Positions 55,671 through 64,000 of a stretch of DNA of 64,000 nt are shown here, piece after piece (positions within the stretch are counted from its first letter, which is position 1; the number at the start of each line of letters is the position of its first letter). This DNA is from Burkholderiales bacterium (GTDB taxonomy: Bacteria; Pseudomonadota; Gammaproteobacteria; Burkholderiales; Burkholderiaceae_C): assembly GCA_947372465.1 (NCBI GenBank), contig CANBTT010000003.1, positions 1 to 64,000 on the forward strand, read 5' to 3'. Below the pieces are notes generated by a model. It made no database searches and was not told the origin of the DNA. It saw only the letters and a list, made by a program, of their open reading frames with translations. The position numbers and the translations under genes were made by a program.

Positions 55671-57029
55671 TTAAGTTACCAAGCAGCCATCAAATAGTTT
55701 TCTACAAGACTGCGTCAAATCCATGTTCCACAAATGCTTTAAAACATCGTTGGCCTGTGTCTTGGGGACAGTTTGAGTTGCAAGTGTTAAAAATTTATCG
55801 TTTAAATCCATGTCTAGAATAGGAAAATCAGGATGCCCATTGGGCAAGTCAACGTACTCTTCGACGATTGCATTATTTTTCAAAAAGATTCTTATTCGGC
55901 AGGGCATTCGATTTGGGAAAAGGCCAGTTAATTCAGCATCTTCTTTGACCTCTACACGCGAACACAAGTCCCTGATCAAAGGATCATTGAATCGCTCTGG
56001 CGTAAACAAGGCTTCGCCAAAGACACCATCCAACAAGACACCCGACACAATCCAAGGCAAACTGTGATCTGCCGTTTCACGGTTGCTCGGCTGCCATTTT
56101 GAAGGATCGCTTGCTACTTCATTCCAAGCGAACCAATAGGTTGATATGCATATTTTTTTAATTTCTGCTGGATCAACTTTTGCATGCAACTTGATCGCTG
56201 CAGAAATCGCAGTTTGTGAGTGATAGTCACACAGGTAACTTTTCATGTGGGCCTCAAATATTCTTGGTCTTGGCTGATCTTTTCCAAAATCAAGATCAAA
56301 CACACCGCTCAACTGAAAGAGCCCTCTTTCTCCAGAAAAAGGCAATTCTGGTGCGGTCATTCCTTCCTTGGCCAACATCGCTGCAAAAACTCCATTTCTA
56401 GACGCATTGGCTGATGCACCTGCCTTCCACATGGAGAGTTGACCTGTTCTGGCCACACCCAGAGTGACATTGGGCACAACAGACAAAGACACTGCATGGG
56501 CAAAGGATTCACGGCTCAAACCCAACAAGAATGAGGCACCCACTGCAGTTGAAACAGTTACGTAAAAGGCGTTATCAATTCCTTTGTCTCTTAAATTTGA
56601 AGATTTAAAAAGCACATGATAAACATCGTAGGCCAAAGATGCGGCTTTGAATAGAGTTTGCACGTTGGCATCGACTTCCTGCGCCACCGCCACCAGGCCC
56701 GCCCAACAATCACTGGGGTGACCCCCACCCCCAGGGTAAGTATCGGCACCATCAAAGTAACGAATGCCCAGTGCATTGGTAAAGGCGGCCACTTCAAGAG
56801 GAACATTCAAGGATGCGCCTAGAACATTGGAAAACAAAGCATCCGACTTTGAGCCAAAACGTGCGGCAAGTTTTCTAGAGATCACCGTTGATGGCTCGTT
56901 AAACGCCGCCAATCCACACGCCATCACATCGATAAGCCTTCTGCGACACTCATGAAGCACATCCTGGGCCAAGTCACTTCTATGACAAAGTTCACTGTAC
57001 TCGAGGATTGATGACAGCAATTTATCCAT
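55671..57029 (-). CDS. MmgE/PrpD-family dehydratase-like protein
   Basis: This 452-aa protein belongs to the 2-methylcitrate dehydratase/cis-aconitate decarboxylase family. Visible family features are the helical N-terminal domain and the block FDGADTYPGGGGHPSD, with C-terminal YLCDYHSQTAISAA. Typical members dehydrate or isomerise tricarboxylates. No prpB or prpC is nearby, so a role in another acid pathway is likely. It starts 3 bp after the DUF3820 gene. Confidence 0.85.
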   Translation of the reverse strand: MDKLLSSILEYSELCHRSDLAQDVLHECRRRLIDVMACGLAAFNEPSTVISRKLAARFGSKSDALFSNVLGASLNVPLEVAAFTNALGIRYFDGADTYPGGGGHPSDCWAGLVAVAQEVDANVQTLFKAASLAYDVYHVLFKSSNLRDKGIDNAFYVTVSTAVGASFLLGLSRESFAHAVSLSVVPNVTLGVARTGQLSMWKAGASANASRNGVFAAMLAKEGMTAPELPFSGERGLFQLSGVFDLDFGKDQPRPRIFEAHMKSYLCDYHSQTAISAAIKLHAKVDPAEIKKICISTYWFAWNEVASDPSKWQPSNRETADHSLPWIVSGVLLDGVFGEALFTPERFNDPLIRDLCSRVEVKEDAELTGLFPNRMPCRIRIFLKNNAIVEEYVDLPNGHPDFPILDMDLNDKFLTLATQTVPKTQANDVLKHLWNMDLTQSCRKLFDGCLVT

Positions 57030-57032
57030 GGT

Positions 57033-57248
57033 TCAATGCATACTTTTGATTGGAACCAGCAAATGGCGCAGTGCATTGTGATCAATCGTGTACATGAGCT
57101 CCAACAATTCGCCCAATTCGCCCTTTGGAAACCCTTCCCTTGCAAACCAAGCCAAGTAGTGCCCTGGCAGTTGCGCCAGTGTACGACCGGCGTATTTACC
57201 AAAAGGCATGTTCCAAGTCACCAATTTTTGCAAAGACTCAGGACTCAA
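57033..57248 (-). CDS. DUF3820 family small protein
   Basis: This 71-aa protein has the DUF3820 pattern MPFGKYAGRTLAQLPGHYL followed by WFAREGFPKGELG. The start is TTG (no ATG upstream) with GAGGTG a few bases before. The domain also occurs in nucleases and as stand-alone small proteins, with no settled function. Its presence between Bug-receptor and PrpD genes is unusual. Confidence 0.8.
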   Translation of the reverse strand: MSPESLQKLVTWNMPFGKYAGRTLAQLPGHYLAWFAREGFPKGELGELLELMYTIDHNALRHLLVPIKSMH

Positions 57249-57281
57249 TCGCTCACCTCAAAATCTTCTTGAAAAAACGAC

Positions 57282-58271
57282 TCATTCGGCTTTTGCGCCA
57301 GAACGCTCAATAACATGTTGCCACTTCAAGGACTCTGATCTGATCAATTGAAGCATTTCTTCACTCGTATTGCCCTGAGGTATCAAGCCCAAAGTCATTA
57401 ACTGCGAGCGTACATCTGGCATCTTCAAGACGAGATTCACATCTTTGTTCAGTCGATCAATCGTGCTCTTGGCAGTGCCAGCGCGAACACTGATGTAAGT
57501 CACAGGAGAACCCTCAAAACCTGGAAGTTCTTCCGATATAGCGGGCACACCCGGCAAGACACTTAAGCGCTTAGAGGTCGCAACACCGAGCACTCGCAAA
57601 GAACCCGCTTCAATGCTTGACCGATATGCGCCCAATGAGTCAATGGCCATAGAAACGTTGCCACCAATGATGTCTTGTAGTGCCAACCCAGACCCCCGAT
57701 AAGGCACATGGAAAATTTCAATGCCAGCTCGCGACTTAAAAAGTTCACCCGCCAAGTGACTAGAGGAACCAATGCCAGCGCTGGCAAAACTTATTTTCCC
57801 AGGATTGTTTTTTGCGTATGCGATCAATTCTTTGATATTGTTCACGGGCAAGTTTTTATTAACAACCAAAACACTGGCACCAAAAACAACCTGACTGACC
57901 GGCGTTAAATCGGTCACAGGGTTGTAGGGAAGTTTTTCCATCAAATAAGGATTCGTCATTTGAGGGCCAGGTGTTGTGTACAAAAGTGTGTATCCGTCAG
58001 CGGGCGATTTAGCAACGTAGTCTGCTGCCAAGGTACCGCCACCGCCAGGCTTGTTTTCAATCACAAGGGACTGGCCCAACAATTGAGACAGGGGCTGCGA
58101 AATTGTTCTGGCAACAATGTCAGCACCTCCACCAGGTGCGAAAGGGACAACCAATTTGATCGGCTTGTTGGGATAAGCCTGGGCAAATAGAGAAGAAGAA
58201 CCCATACCAATCAAGGACAAGAAAATGACATGTAGGCAACTGGTTTTAATTGTTTTGATTTGATTTTTCAT
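57282..58271 (-). CDS. Bug/TctC-family periplasmic receptor (5)
   Basis: This is a 329-aa secreted receptor with signal peptide ending near LFA-QA, then YPNKPIKLVVPFAPGGGADI. The block ISFASAGIGSSSHLAGE is conserved. It follows the thioesterase by 16 bp and precedes the DUF3820 gene by 33 bp. The ligand is unknown. Confidence 0.88.
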   Translation of the reverse strand: MKNQIKTIKTSCLHVIFLSLIGMGSSSLFAQAYPNKPIKLVVPFAPGGGADIVARTISQPLSQLLGQSLVIENKPGGGGTLAADYVAKSPADGYTLLYTTPGPQMTNPYLMEKLPYNPVTDLTPVSQVVFGASVLVVNKNLPVNNIKELIAYAKNNPGKISFASAGIGSSSHLAGELFKSRAGIEIFHVPYRGSGLALQDIIGGNVSMAIDSLGAYRSSIEAGSLRVLGVATSKRLSVLPGVPAISEELPGFEGSPVTYISVRAGTAKSTIDRLNKDVNLVLKMPDVRSQLMTLGLIPQGNTSEEMLQLIRSESLKWQHVIERSGAKAE

Positions 58272-58287
58272 AACTCAATCCATGGGT

Positions 58288-58704
58288 TTACTGTTGAACA
58301 GAGGGCTTAGCGCTCAGCCGTGCACTGAACACACCTTGCGCCGTCGCAATGATGCTGCCTGTTGCGTCGGTGATGTCTCCATCACAAAATGCGCTGCTCT
58401 TGGTAAAGCGAATCAATCGACCGTTGGCCTTTAACATCCCGTTACCAGGCGCTATAAAATTGACATTTAAATTAATCGTCCCACCTGGTACGCGATCTTG
58501 CCCCACGCTTCTCCAAGCGAGACCCATGACTTGATCCAACATGGTGGAAATCACTCCCCCATGGGCCATGCCTAGGCGGTTGCTCAAGCGCTTGACCACC
58601 TCAAGTTCAATTGAGGCGCAACCATCTTGCCAGTGAATTAATTTAACGCCAAGGTCTTCAATGAACTGGGAGCCAGCGAGTGGATTGTTTAAGTCTTGAG
58701 TCAT
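58288..58704 (-). CDS. PaaI-like hotdog thioesterase
   Basis: This 138-aa protein has a hotdog fold with the catalytic segment LGMAHGGVISTMLDQVMGLAW, as in PaaI and 4-hydroxybenzoyl-CoA thioesterases. It probably hydrolyses aryl- or acyl-CoA. It sits 17 bp after the acyl-CoA ligase, so it may release CoA from that product. Confidence 0.86.
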   Translation of the reverse strand: MTQDLNNPLAGSQFIEDLGVKLIHWQDGCASIELEVVKRLSNRLGMAHGGVISTMLDQVMGLAWRSVGQDRVPGGTINLNVNFIAPGNGMLKANGRLIRFTKSSAFCDGDITDATGSIIATAQGVFSARLSAKPSVQQ

Positions 58705-58721
58705 CTTTTTTTTATAGATTG

Positions 58722-60344
58722 CTATGGTTTAACATTGAACCGTGTCATGGCATCTTCTTTTAATTTATTTTTTTGAACCTTGCCGCTTGCGGTCATTCCT
58801 AATTTCTCAAAATTCTCAACCACAGCAAAATATTTCGGAATTTTAAAATTAGCAATTTTCGATTTGAGCCACCTTGTTAACTCATCGTGCGAAAGCGTTT
58901 GATGATTTTTTAAAGTGACATAGGCTGCACAGACTTCCCCGTATTTTTCGTCAGGCAAGCCAATGACTTGGGCGATTGCGACAAAAGGATGAGACAGCAA
59001 AATCTCTTCAACCTCGGCAGGCGCGACATTTTCTCCACCCACTCGAAATACATCTTTCAATCGCCCGACAAATCTTAAATGCCCTTGCTCTGTTAGAAAA
59101 CCCAAGTCTCCCGTATGCAACCAACCCTCGGCATCAATGGTTTGAGCCGTGAGCTCTGCCTTCCCGTAGTAGCCCTTCATCACACTCCAACCACGCACAC
59201 ATATCTCGCCCTGTATGTTTGCACCTAAGGCATTCACTTTGTCAGCACCGACGATTTTCACTTCAATTCCAGGAAGTGGTTTTGCCAAACCGTCAATGCG
59301 TCCTTGAACATCATCACGGAAATCACTCTTGACAACATTCGGAGAGGCCTCAGACAAACCATACGACCAGCAAATGGTCTTGATACCCATTTGATTGACA
59401 ATTTTCTGCATGGTTTGAGGACCAGCTGCAGCCCAACCGCCGCGAAGCAACAATTTCGATGGATCAAATTCAGGATGATTCATCAACAACTGAAAGATGG
59501 TGTCGTTTCCAGATATGAACGTGCATTTTTCCAAGGCCATCATTTCAAGTGCGGCTCCAGGCTCAAATGTTGGCAATGTGACCAAACATGCTTGCATTTC
59601 CAAACAAGCCAAAAGTGAAAGCGTTGAGCCAGCCACATGAAAGAAAGGTCTACAGTTGAAGTAGCGGTCTGCGTGGGTTAAACCAATTCGATGGGAGACG
59701 GCATTGGCATTGTGTAGCATGTTTTCATGCGTGAGCATGACGCCTTTTGGATATGCCGTTGTACCTGAGGTGAATTGAATCAACAACACGTCATCCGCTT
59801 GGACTTGTTCGATGCGCATCGTCAACTCAAGGTCTGTGATGTGATGCGCCCTGGTCAAAAAGTCACTGATGCCAAGACAGCCCTTGGGCGCAACACCACC
59901 AAAAACAACAACCTCACCCAATAAAGGCAGATCAACACCAGGCAATTGATGGTCAATTTGCGGCTCTGCATCTCTTAGCAAATTTATAAAATCAATGCTT
60001 AAAAATGTATCCATTGTGAAAAAAATCTTCACATCGGCTTGCTTTAAACAGTACTGTAACTCTGATGATTTAAAACGTGTGTTCACAGGCACCGTGATTG
60101 CACCGATCAAAGCACAGCCAAAAAACACATCAATCCAGTTCTCATCGTTTGCACACATCAGTCCAATCAAATCACCTTTTGCAACGCCTGAATAAATCAA
60201 TGCCTTTGCCACGAGCTGTGCATTTTCTTGTACCTGCGCCCAGGTCCTTTGAACCGCGGGCGTGATGAGTGCAGCCTGGGTTCCTCTTTGGTCAACGCAA
60301 GACTGCAAAGCCCATGCTAAACAATGCTTTTTCCAATTCATCAT
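58722..60344 (-). CDS. AMP-forming acyl-CoA ligase (CaiC/fatty-acyl-like)
   Basis: This ANL-superfamily ligase has 540 aa. The P-loop reads TSGTTAYPKG at 192-201, with Ala-Tyr where Gly-x is usual. Other motifs are YGLSEASP, GWLHTGDLGFL and the C-terminal catalytic Lys in GKVQKNKL. It activates an unknown acid with CoA. Its start codon abuts the preceding receptor stop codon with no gap, which implies coupling. Confidence 0.88.
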   Translation of the reverse strand: MMNWKKHCLAWALQSCVDQRGTQAALITPAVQRTWAQVQENAQLVAKALIYSGVAKGDLIGLMCANDENWIDVFFGCALIGAITVPVNTRFKSSELQYCLKQADVKIFFTMDTFLSIDFINLLRDAEPQIDHQLPGVDLPLLGEVVVFGGVAPKGCLGISDFLTRAHHITDLELTMRIEQVQADDVLLIQFTSGTTAYPKGVMLTHENMLHNANAVSHRIGLTHADRYFNCRPFFHVAGSTLSLLACLEMQACLVTLPTFEPGAALEMMALEKCTFISGNDTIFQLLMNHPEFDPSKLLLRGGWAAAGPQTMQKIVNQMGIKTICWSYGLSEASPNVVKSDFRDDVQGRIDGLAKPLPGIEVKIVGADKVNALGANIQGEICVRGWSVMKGYYGKAELTAQTIDAEGWLHTGDLGFLTEQGHLRFVGRLKDVFRVGGENVAPAEVEEILLSHPFVAIAQVIGLPDEKYGEVCAAYVTLKNHQTLSHDELTRWLKSKIANFKIPKYFAVVENFEKLGMTASGKVQKNKLKEDAMTRFNVKP

Positions 60345-61301
60345 TTACTCGTCAGTGATACCTGCCGATTTGATGACCGATGACCATCTTGCTTGCTCGG
60401 ATTGAATGAGATTTTTGTATTGAGTTGGATTACCAGGTTGGGTCAGGCTTGTAAGTTCAGCGAACTTGTTGATCACCTCTGGCGTCAACAAAGCCTCATT
60501 TGCCACATCGACCAGTCTCTTGCTCAACTCGGCAGGCAATCCAGCAGGCGCAACCAGACCATACGCACCATCGGCAACCCATCCAGGCAAACCCACCTCT
60601 GGCGCAGAGGGCACTTCTTTCAATGCGGACAGCCTCTGAGAGTCACTCAACGCCAACCCACGGATGGTCCCCGCCTTGATCTGACCGACCAGACCCGAGA
60701 CCTCACCTATCATCAAATCGACATGTCCACCCATTAAATCTTGAAGAGCTGGTGCAGCCCCTTTGTAGGGCACATGAATAAATTTCACGCCTGTGAGCTT
60801 TTGAAACAATTCAGCCACCACATGTGCACTGCTGGCAACTCCCGCTGATGCATAGGTCAACACACCTGGCTGAGCTTTGGCTTTGTTCAAAAGATCGGCT
60901 AAATTTTTATAAGGCGAATTGACATTGACAACCAATACATTGGGTGTTCTGACCAAGGTCGTTAGATAAGTCAATCCGCTGATGGGATCAAATGGCATTT
61001 TCTTGGAAATGAATGGGGCGTAAACCATGGCACCCGTACCGGCCATGCCCAATGTGTAGCCATCCGGTTGGGCATTGGCCACAAAAGACACGCCCAGTAA
61101 ACCACCTGCGCCCGCCTTGTTTTCAACCAGCACTGTGGCGCCAAGCTTCACGCCCATTGCATGGGCCAAAGATCGCCCCATCGCATCAGCTGGGCCACCC
61201 GCAGGAAAGGGCACAACGATGACAATGGGCTTGTCTGGATAAGCTGCCCAAGAAAATGAGCACTGCAGCACAAGCAACAAACTCAAAAATACGGCTTTCA
61301 T
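60345..61301 (-). CDS. Bug/TctC-family periplasmic receptor (6)
   Basis: This is a 318-aa secreted receptor with signal peptide ending near SWA-AY, then YPDKPIVIVVPFPAGGPADA. The block LTYASAGVASSAHVVA is present. It lies between RraA and the acyl-CoA ligase with no spacer to the latter, so its ligand is the best candidate for the ligase substrate. Confidence 0.88.
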   Translation of the reverse strand: MKAVFLSLLLVLQCSFSWAAYPDKPIVIVVPFPAGGPADAMGRSLAHAMGVKLGATVLVENKAGAGGLLGVSFVANAQPDGYTLGMAGTGAMVYAPFISKKMPFDPISGLTYLTTLVRTPNVLVVNVNSPYKNLADLLNKAKAQPGVLTYASAGVASSAHVVAELFQKLTGVKFIHVPYKGAAPALQDLMGGHVDLMIGEVSGLVGQIKAGTIRGLALSDSQRLSALKEVPSAPEVGLPGWVADGAYGLVAPAGLPAELSKRLVDVANEALLTPEVINKFAELTSLTQPGNPTQYKNLIQSEQARWSSVIKSAGITDE

Positions 61302-61331
61302 GGTGAAGTTCCTTTTTGCAGCGCTGTTGAT

Positions 61332-62063
61332 TCAAGCATTTTTTGGTAAGTCAGGCACTGGGACGCCCGCATCAATGGCATCGCATTTTTTCTTTTCAGC
61401 CAAAACAACCGCTTTGGCCAAAGTCAACACTTCGGCAGCCCTTTGAATGGGGATAAAACACACGCCCGTTGAATCGGCAAATACAATATCTCCGCATGAC
61501 ACCCTGATGCCTGATATTTGGATATCTCCATTGATTTCAACGGTTTGAATTCTCCATTTGCCCGTGACGGGCGTCACCTCTGTTGACCACACAGGAAACC
61601 CAATGGCGCGCGAGTGTGCAACATCGCGAATACCACCCTCAACAATGGCCCCAACCTCGCCTTGACGTTTGGCTGTCTGAGATGAGATACCCCCCATATT
61701 TGAGATGCCAGGGACACCCTGAATGACAACGAAATCATCGGGCTGGGCCAAGTTATGCGCCTCAAATTCAGCCATCCCATTGACTTTTGCTTTTGCCGCC
61801 TCATATGCGTGAGCTCGTTGCATGATGTTCCTAACCGTCAACGCCACGCCCACACGGCACTCGCTGGGCATGGTTGGTTTTAAAACACTCGCCCCAATGA
61901 CCCCAGTGATGCCCAATTCATCCATGACATCGGACAAAACACCAGAGGCATCCCCTAGGCTTCTAAAGCCCTCCAGCATGCCCTCAGGCGCTCTAGGAAC
62001 AGCCATGTGTTTGATGTTTTCTCTTGCTATTTTTCCTGTTAATTTTTTTTCTTGCATGTTCAT
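61332..62063 (-). CDS. RraA-family protein (aldolase-like)
   Basis: This 243-aa protein of the RraA/dimethylmenaquinone-methyltransferase fold includes 4-hydroxy-4-methyl-2-oxoglutarate aldolases. The blocks are GDASGVLSDVMDELGITG, GGIRDVAHSRAIGFPVW and GDIVFADSTGVCFIP. The metal-site Arg/Asp residues of HMG aldolases are retained (GGIRD). In a carboxylate locus, an aldolase or decarboxylase role is more likely than RNase E inhibition. It is the first large gene of the operon. Confidence 0.85.
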   Translation of the reverse strand: MNMQEKKLTGKIARENIKHMAVPRAPEGMLEGFRSLGDASGVLSDVMDELGITGVIGASVLKPTMPSECRVGVALTVRNIMQRAHAYEAAKAKVNGMAEFEAHNLAQPDDFVVIQGVPGISNMGGISSQTAKRQGEVGAIVEGGIRDVAHSRAIGFPVWSTEVTPVTGKWRIQTVEINGDIQISGIRVSCGDIVFADSTGVCFIPIQRAAEVLTLAKAVVLAEKKKCDAIDAGVPVPDLPKNA

Positions 62064-62114
62064 TCTCTCATTTAGAAACTTTAAAACCTTGAAATTACCT
62101 GCTCGTTTTGCGAT

Positions 62115-62426
62115 TCATCTGTAGCAAGTAAATTGCCCTTTGATGTCTTCGTTGTAATACTTATTGAAGGACTTGGCGCCCATCAATGCATCGTACTTTT
62201 TTTGATCCACCGCACAATGCTGAAACCAGTTTTCTTTTATTTGAACGATCAGATACGCATCTTCAGCTTTGTAGCAAGCTCTTTTGATCAAAACACTATT
62301 GGTATTTGAACAATTAAAACTGTCCAGATCGACTTCGCCTTTTACATTGATGGTAACGCTCTCAGCTTGCGCGCCATAAGCCATAAATAGACTCAGGAAA
62401 ATAATAATTTTTATCACTCTAATCAT
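62115..62426 (-). CDS. Small secreted KTSC-like protein
   Basis: This 103-aa protein has a signal peptide ending near AQA-ES. Four cysteines (NCSN, ACYK, HCAV, TCYR) probably form two disulfides. The end of the chain, YDALMGAKSFNKYYNEDIKG, resembles the KTSC domain. Function is unknown. It lies 51 bp upstream of the RraA gene on the same strand and may or may not belong to the operon. Confidence 0.7.
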   Translation of the reverse strand: MIRVIKIIIFLSLFMAYGAQAESVTINVKGEVDLDSFNCSNTNSVLIKRACYKAEDAYLIVQIKENWFQHCAVDQKKYDALMGAKSFNKYYNEDIKGQFTCYR

Positions 62427-62606
62427 TACAAGCTCCAGTCTTGATTTTTAGTCATCATAAGGCATTCAAGAAAGAATAGCCATGCGTAAAAATCCCCATT
62501 CCGCGCTTGGAACGATGTGAGCGTTAAGATTCTACTGATTTCCATTATCCCCGCTCTGAGTCCCTGGACAATTCATAAGTTTCACAGACTTTTTTTAAAA
62601 ATCAAC

Positions 62607-62631
62607 TTGCCTAAACTAGGGATTTAGGCAA
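62607..62631. promoter_or_regulatory. 9-bp palindromic operator candidate
   Basis: Perfect arms TTGCCTAAA (62607-62615) and TTTAGGCAA (62623-62631) flank a 7-bp spacer, between the divergent KTSC-like and hydrolase genes, about 63 bp before the hydrolase start. No T-run follows, so it is more like a dimeric repressor site than a terminator. No regulator gene is in the window. Confidence 0.5.
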
Positions 62632-62694
62632 TGTACAAGCACTAAATTTCTGTTAAATTGCCTCCTATCCCATTCAATTTAAAAGGTAACCACT

Positions 62695-63549
62695 GTGCCT
62701 CAAGCCATTGTTAGACACATTGCCATCAATTACGAAATCATCGGACATGAAGGGCCATGGATAGCTCTGACCCCCGGGAGCAGACGCCCTTACAACGAGC
62801 TTTTGAATTTGGCCAAAGATATTGCAACTGCAGGCTACAGGGTCTTGCTTCATGACAGAAGAAATTGCGGCTCCTCGGAAGTGGGCTTTGATGCCAGCGC
62901 CTCCGAACACGAAGTGTGGGCGGACGACTTGTACGAATTGGCCCTCCAACTCAATGCTTTGCCCTTGATTGTGGGCGGCTCCTCAGCGGGAGCGCGCCTG
63001 GCCATCCTTTTTGCCATTCGTCACCCCAAGGCAACTCAAGGTTTACTTTTGTGGCGCCTGACAGGTGGCCAAGAAGCCGTGAATCATTTGGCTCAAGAGT
63101 ACTATGGGCAGTTCATCACCCTTGCAGAAAATGGGGGCATGCAAGCCATTTCCCAAAGCGATCACTTTAAGTCATTGATTGCTGCGCGCCCCAGCAATTT
63201 AGAAAAATTGCTCCATACCCCGGTTGAGGAGTTCATCAGCGTGATGGCGCACTGGAAAGCGTGTTTTTTGGCCTCTGCTTCATTGCCCATCGTAGGTGCG
63301 ACAGAGCAACAGTTGAGAGACACATCAGCACCCACGTGCCTCATTGCTGGCAATGACGTCATCCATACACCCGTCACGGCAAGAAAAGCCTCAAAACTAT
63401 TGCCCAATTGTGAAATTCATGAAAACGTTGTCACACCATACCCAGACGACCAACTTTTGAAAGAGTGGGATCGACAGGAGTGGAAACAGGCAGAGCCCAA
63501 GCTTGCGAAAATTTTTACGGCTTTTTTAAAAAAGCACGGCATTCAATAA
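62695..63549 (+). CDS. Alpha/beta-fold hydrolase
   Basis: This 284-aa protein has the nucleophile elbow GGSSAG with Ser97, and the early oxyanion block TPGSRRPYNELL. Acid and base candidates are Asp in NDVIHTP and a His in CEIHENV. It starts with GTG after AAAAGG. Esterase, lactonase or C-C hydrolase functions are all possible. A cupin gene follows after 29 bp. Confidence 0.84.
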   Translation: MPQAIVRHIAINYEIIGHEGPWIALTPGSRRPYNELLNLAKDIATAGYRVLLHDRRNCGSSEVGFDASASEHEVWADDLYELALQLNALPLIVGGSSAGARLAILFAIRHPKATQGLLLWRLTGGQEAVNHLAQEYYGQFITLAENGGMQAISQSDHFKSLIAARPSNLEKLLHTPVEEFISVMAHWKACFLASASLPIVGATEQQLRDTSAPTCLIAGNDVIHTPVTARKASKLLPNCEIHENVVTPYPDDQLLKEWDRQEWKQAEPKLAKIFTAFLKKHGIQ

Positions 63550-63578
63550 TTATTCAACCCCTAGCAAAAGGAAATCCA

Positions 63579-64000
63579 ATGAGTTTAAAAATTCGCCGTG
63601 TCGTCACGGGTCACAACGAGCATGGCAAAGCCATCGTTGAGGTCGATGAAATCGTTCAAAATGTGATCTCTAACCGCCCTGGTGCATCGTCGTCCGTGAT
63701 TTGGTCATCACAAGGCTTTCCCGTCAACAACGATGGCTTTACTGACCCGACCAAAGCCTCTTTCAAAACAACCGTGGACAACGGAACTGTTTTCAGGGTT
63801 GTTCAATTCGAACCCGGCGTAACGCCTCGCAATCACCGCACCGATTCAATTGACTATGCGGTCGTGATCACAGGGGAAATTGACATGACCTTGGATGACG
63901 ATGTGATGGTCACACTCAAAGCGGGAGATGTTTTGGTACAAAGGGGCACAGTACACAACTGGTTCAATCGCACAGACAAGCCCTGTATTGTTGCCTTTTC
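63579..64000 (+). CDS. Cupin-domain protein (truncated by window end)
   Basis: The frame is open from the ATG at 63579 to the end of the window, 140 codons. It starts MSLKIRRVVTGHNEHGKA. It shows a cupin core: FEPGVTPRNHRTDSIDYAVV as motif 1 with a histidine, then GDVLVQRGTVHNWFN as motif 2 with a second His. Such single-domain cupins are often found with ring-cleavage or hydrolase genes. It is probably co-transcribed with the hydrolase. Confidence 0.85.
   Translation, partial: MSLKIRRVVTGHNEHGKAIVEVDEIVQNVISNRPGASSSVIWSSQGFPVNNDGFTDPTKASFKTTVDNGTVFRVVQFEPGVTPRNHRTDSIDYAVVITGEIDMTLDDDVMVTLKAGDVLVQRGTVHNWFNRTDKPCIVAF

Noticed and set aside
51337-62063. The receptor-rich region as a mobile island
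   Set aside because: No integrase, transposase, direct repeats or tRNA boundary was seen, and base composition looks like the flanks.

Overview
The window reads as a chromosomal segment of a betaproteobacterium of the order Burkholderiales, most likely from or near the family Comamonadaceae. The reasons are the gene orders folC-dedD(SPOR)-cvpA-purF-metZ and alaA-hom-thrC-moeA-moaD-moaE-clpB, the class I fumarase, and six orphan Bug/TctC-type periplasmic receptors, a family greatly expanded in that order. Base composition looks moderate, near half GC by eye, which is low for the family. I see no rRNA, CRISPR array, insertion sequence, prophage or plasmid module. One tRNA gene, tRNA-Ala(GGC), lies at the left edge.

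Layout. 0-7 kb: a tight minus-strand housekeeping operon (folC, SPOR protein, cvpA, purF, metZ, gltX) leading into tRNA-Ala. 7-10 kb: plus-strand YffB-like reductase, glycine-zipper envelope protein, argG and ppnP. 10-16 kb: an accessory oxidation module. Two FMN alpha-hydroxy-acid dehydrogenases are divergently transcribed. One has a Tat signal and an unexpected CxxCH haem-binding motif and is followed by a ModA-like binding protein. The other is followed by a Bug receptor, a TauD-like dioxygenase and a thioesterase. 16-25.5 kb: electron-transfer flavoprotein etfBA with an acyl-CoA dehydrogenase and a nitronate monooxygenase, then MscS channel, deacetylase-family hydrolase, MltB transglycosylase and a class III CoA-transferase.

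25.7-38.6 kb: malonyl-CoA decarboxylase, a 592-bp gap holding a possible cytochrome c remnant, lgt, ilvD, a small cytochrome c, acs, class I fumarase, an acidic unknown protein, and a ThDP enzyme with its MFS transporter. 38.7-51.3 kb: clpB with a clear sigma-32-type promoter, a divergent unknown gene, molybdopterin genes moaE/moaD/moeA, the threonine-branch operon alaA-hom-thrC, an Mth938-like protein, bcp and a PIN-PhoH protein.

51.3-62.4 kb: the most distinctive region. Eleven closely spaced minus-strand genes run from RraA-family protein to a bidirectional terminator. They encode five Bug receptors, an acyl-CoA ligase, a thioesterase, an MmgE/PrpD protein, an M20 amidohydrolase and a DUF3820 protein. 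This looks like an uptake and degradation locus for unidentified carboxylic acids or acyl-amides. To its right, beyond a small KTSC-like secreted protein, a plus-strand alpha/beta hydrolase and a truncated cupin gene start after a 9+9 bp palindrome that may be an operator.

Taken together, the accessory genes feed acyl-CoA and 2-oxo-acid intermediates into central metabolism (acs, malonyl-CoA decarboxylase, etfBA, fumarase). All functions are inferred from sequence recognition; no database search was run.
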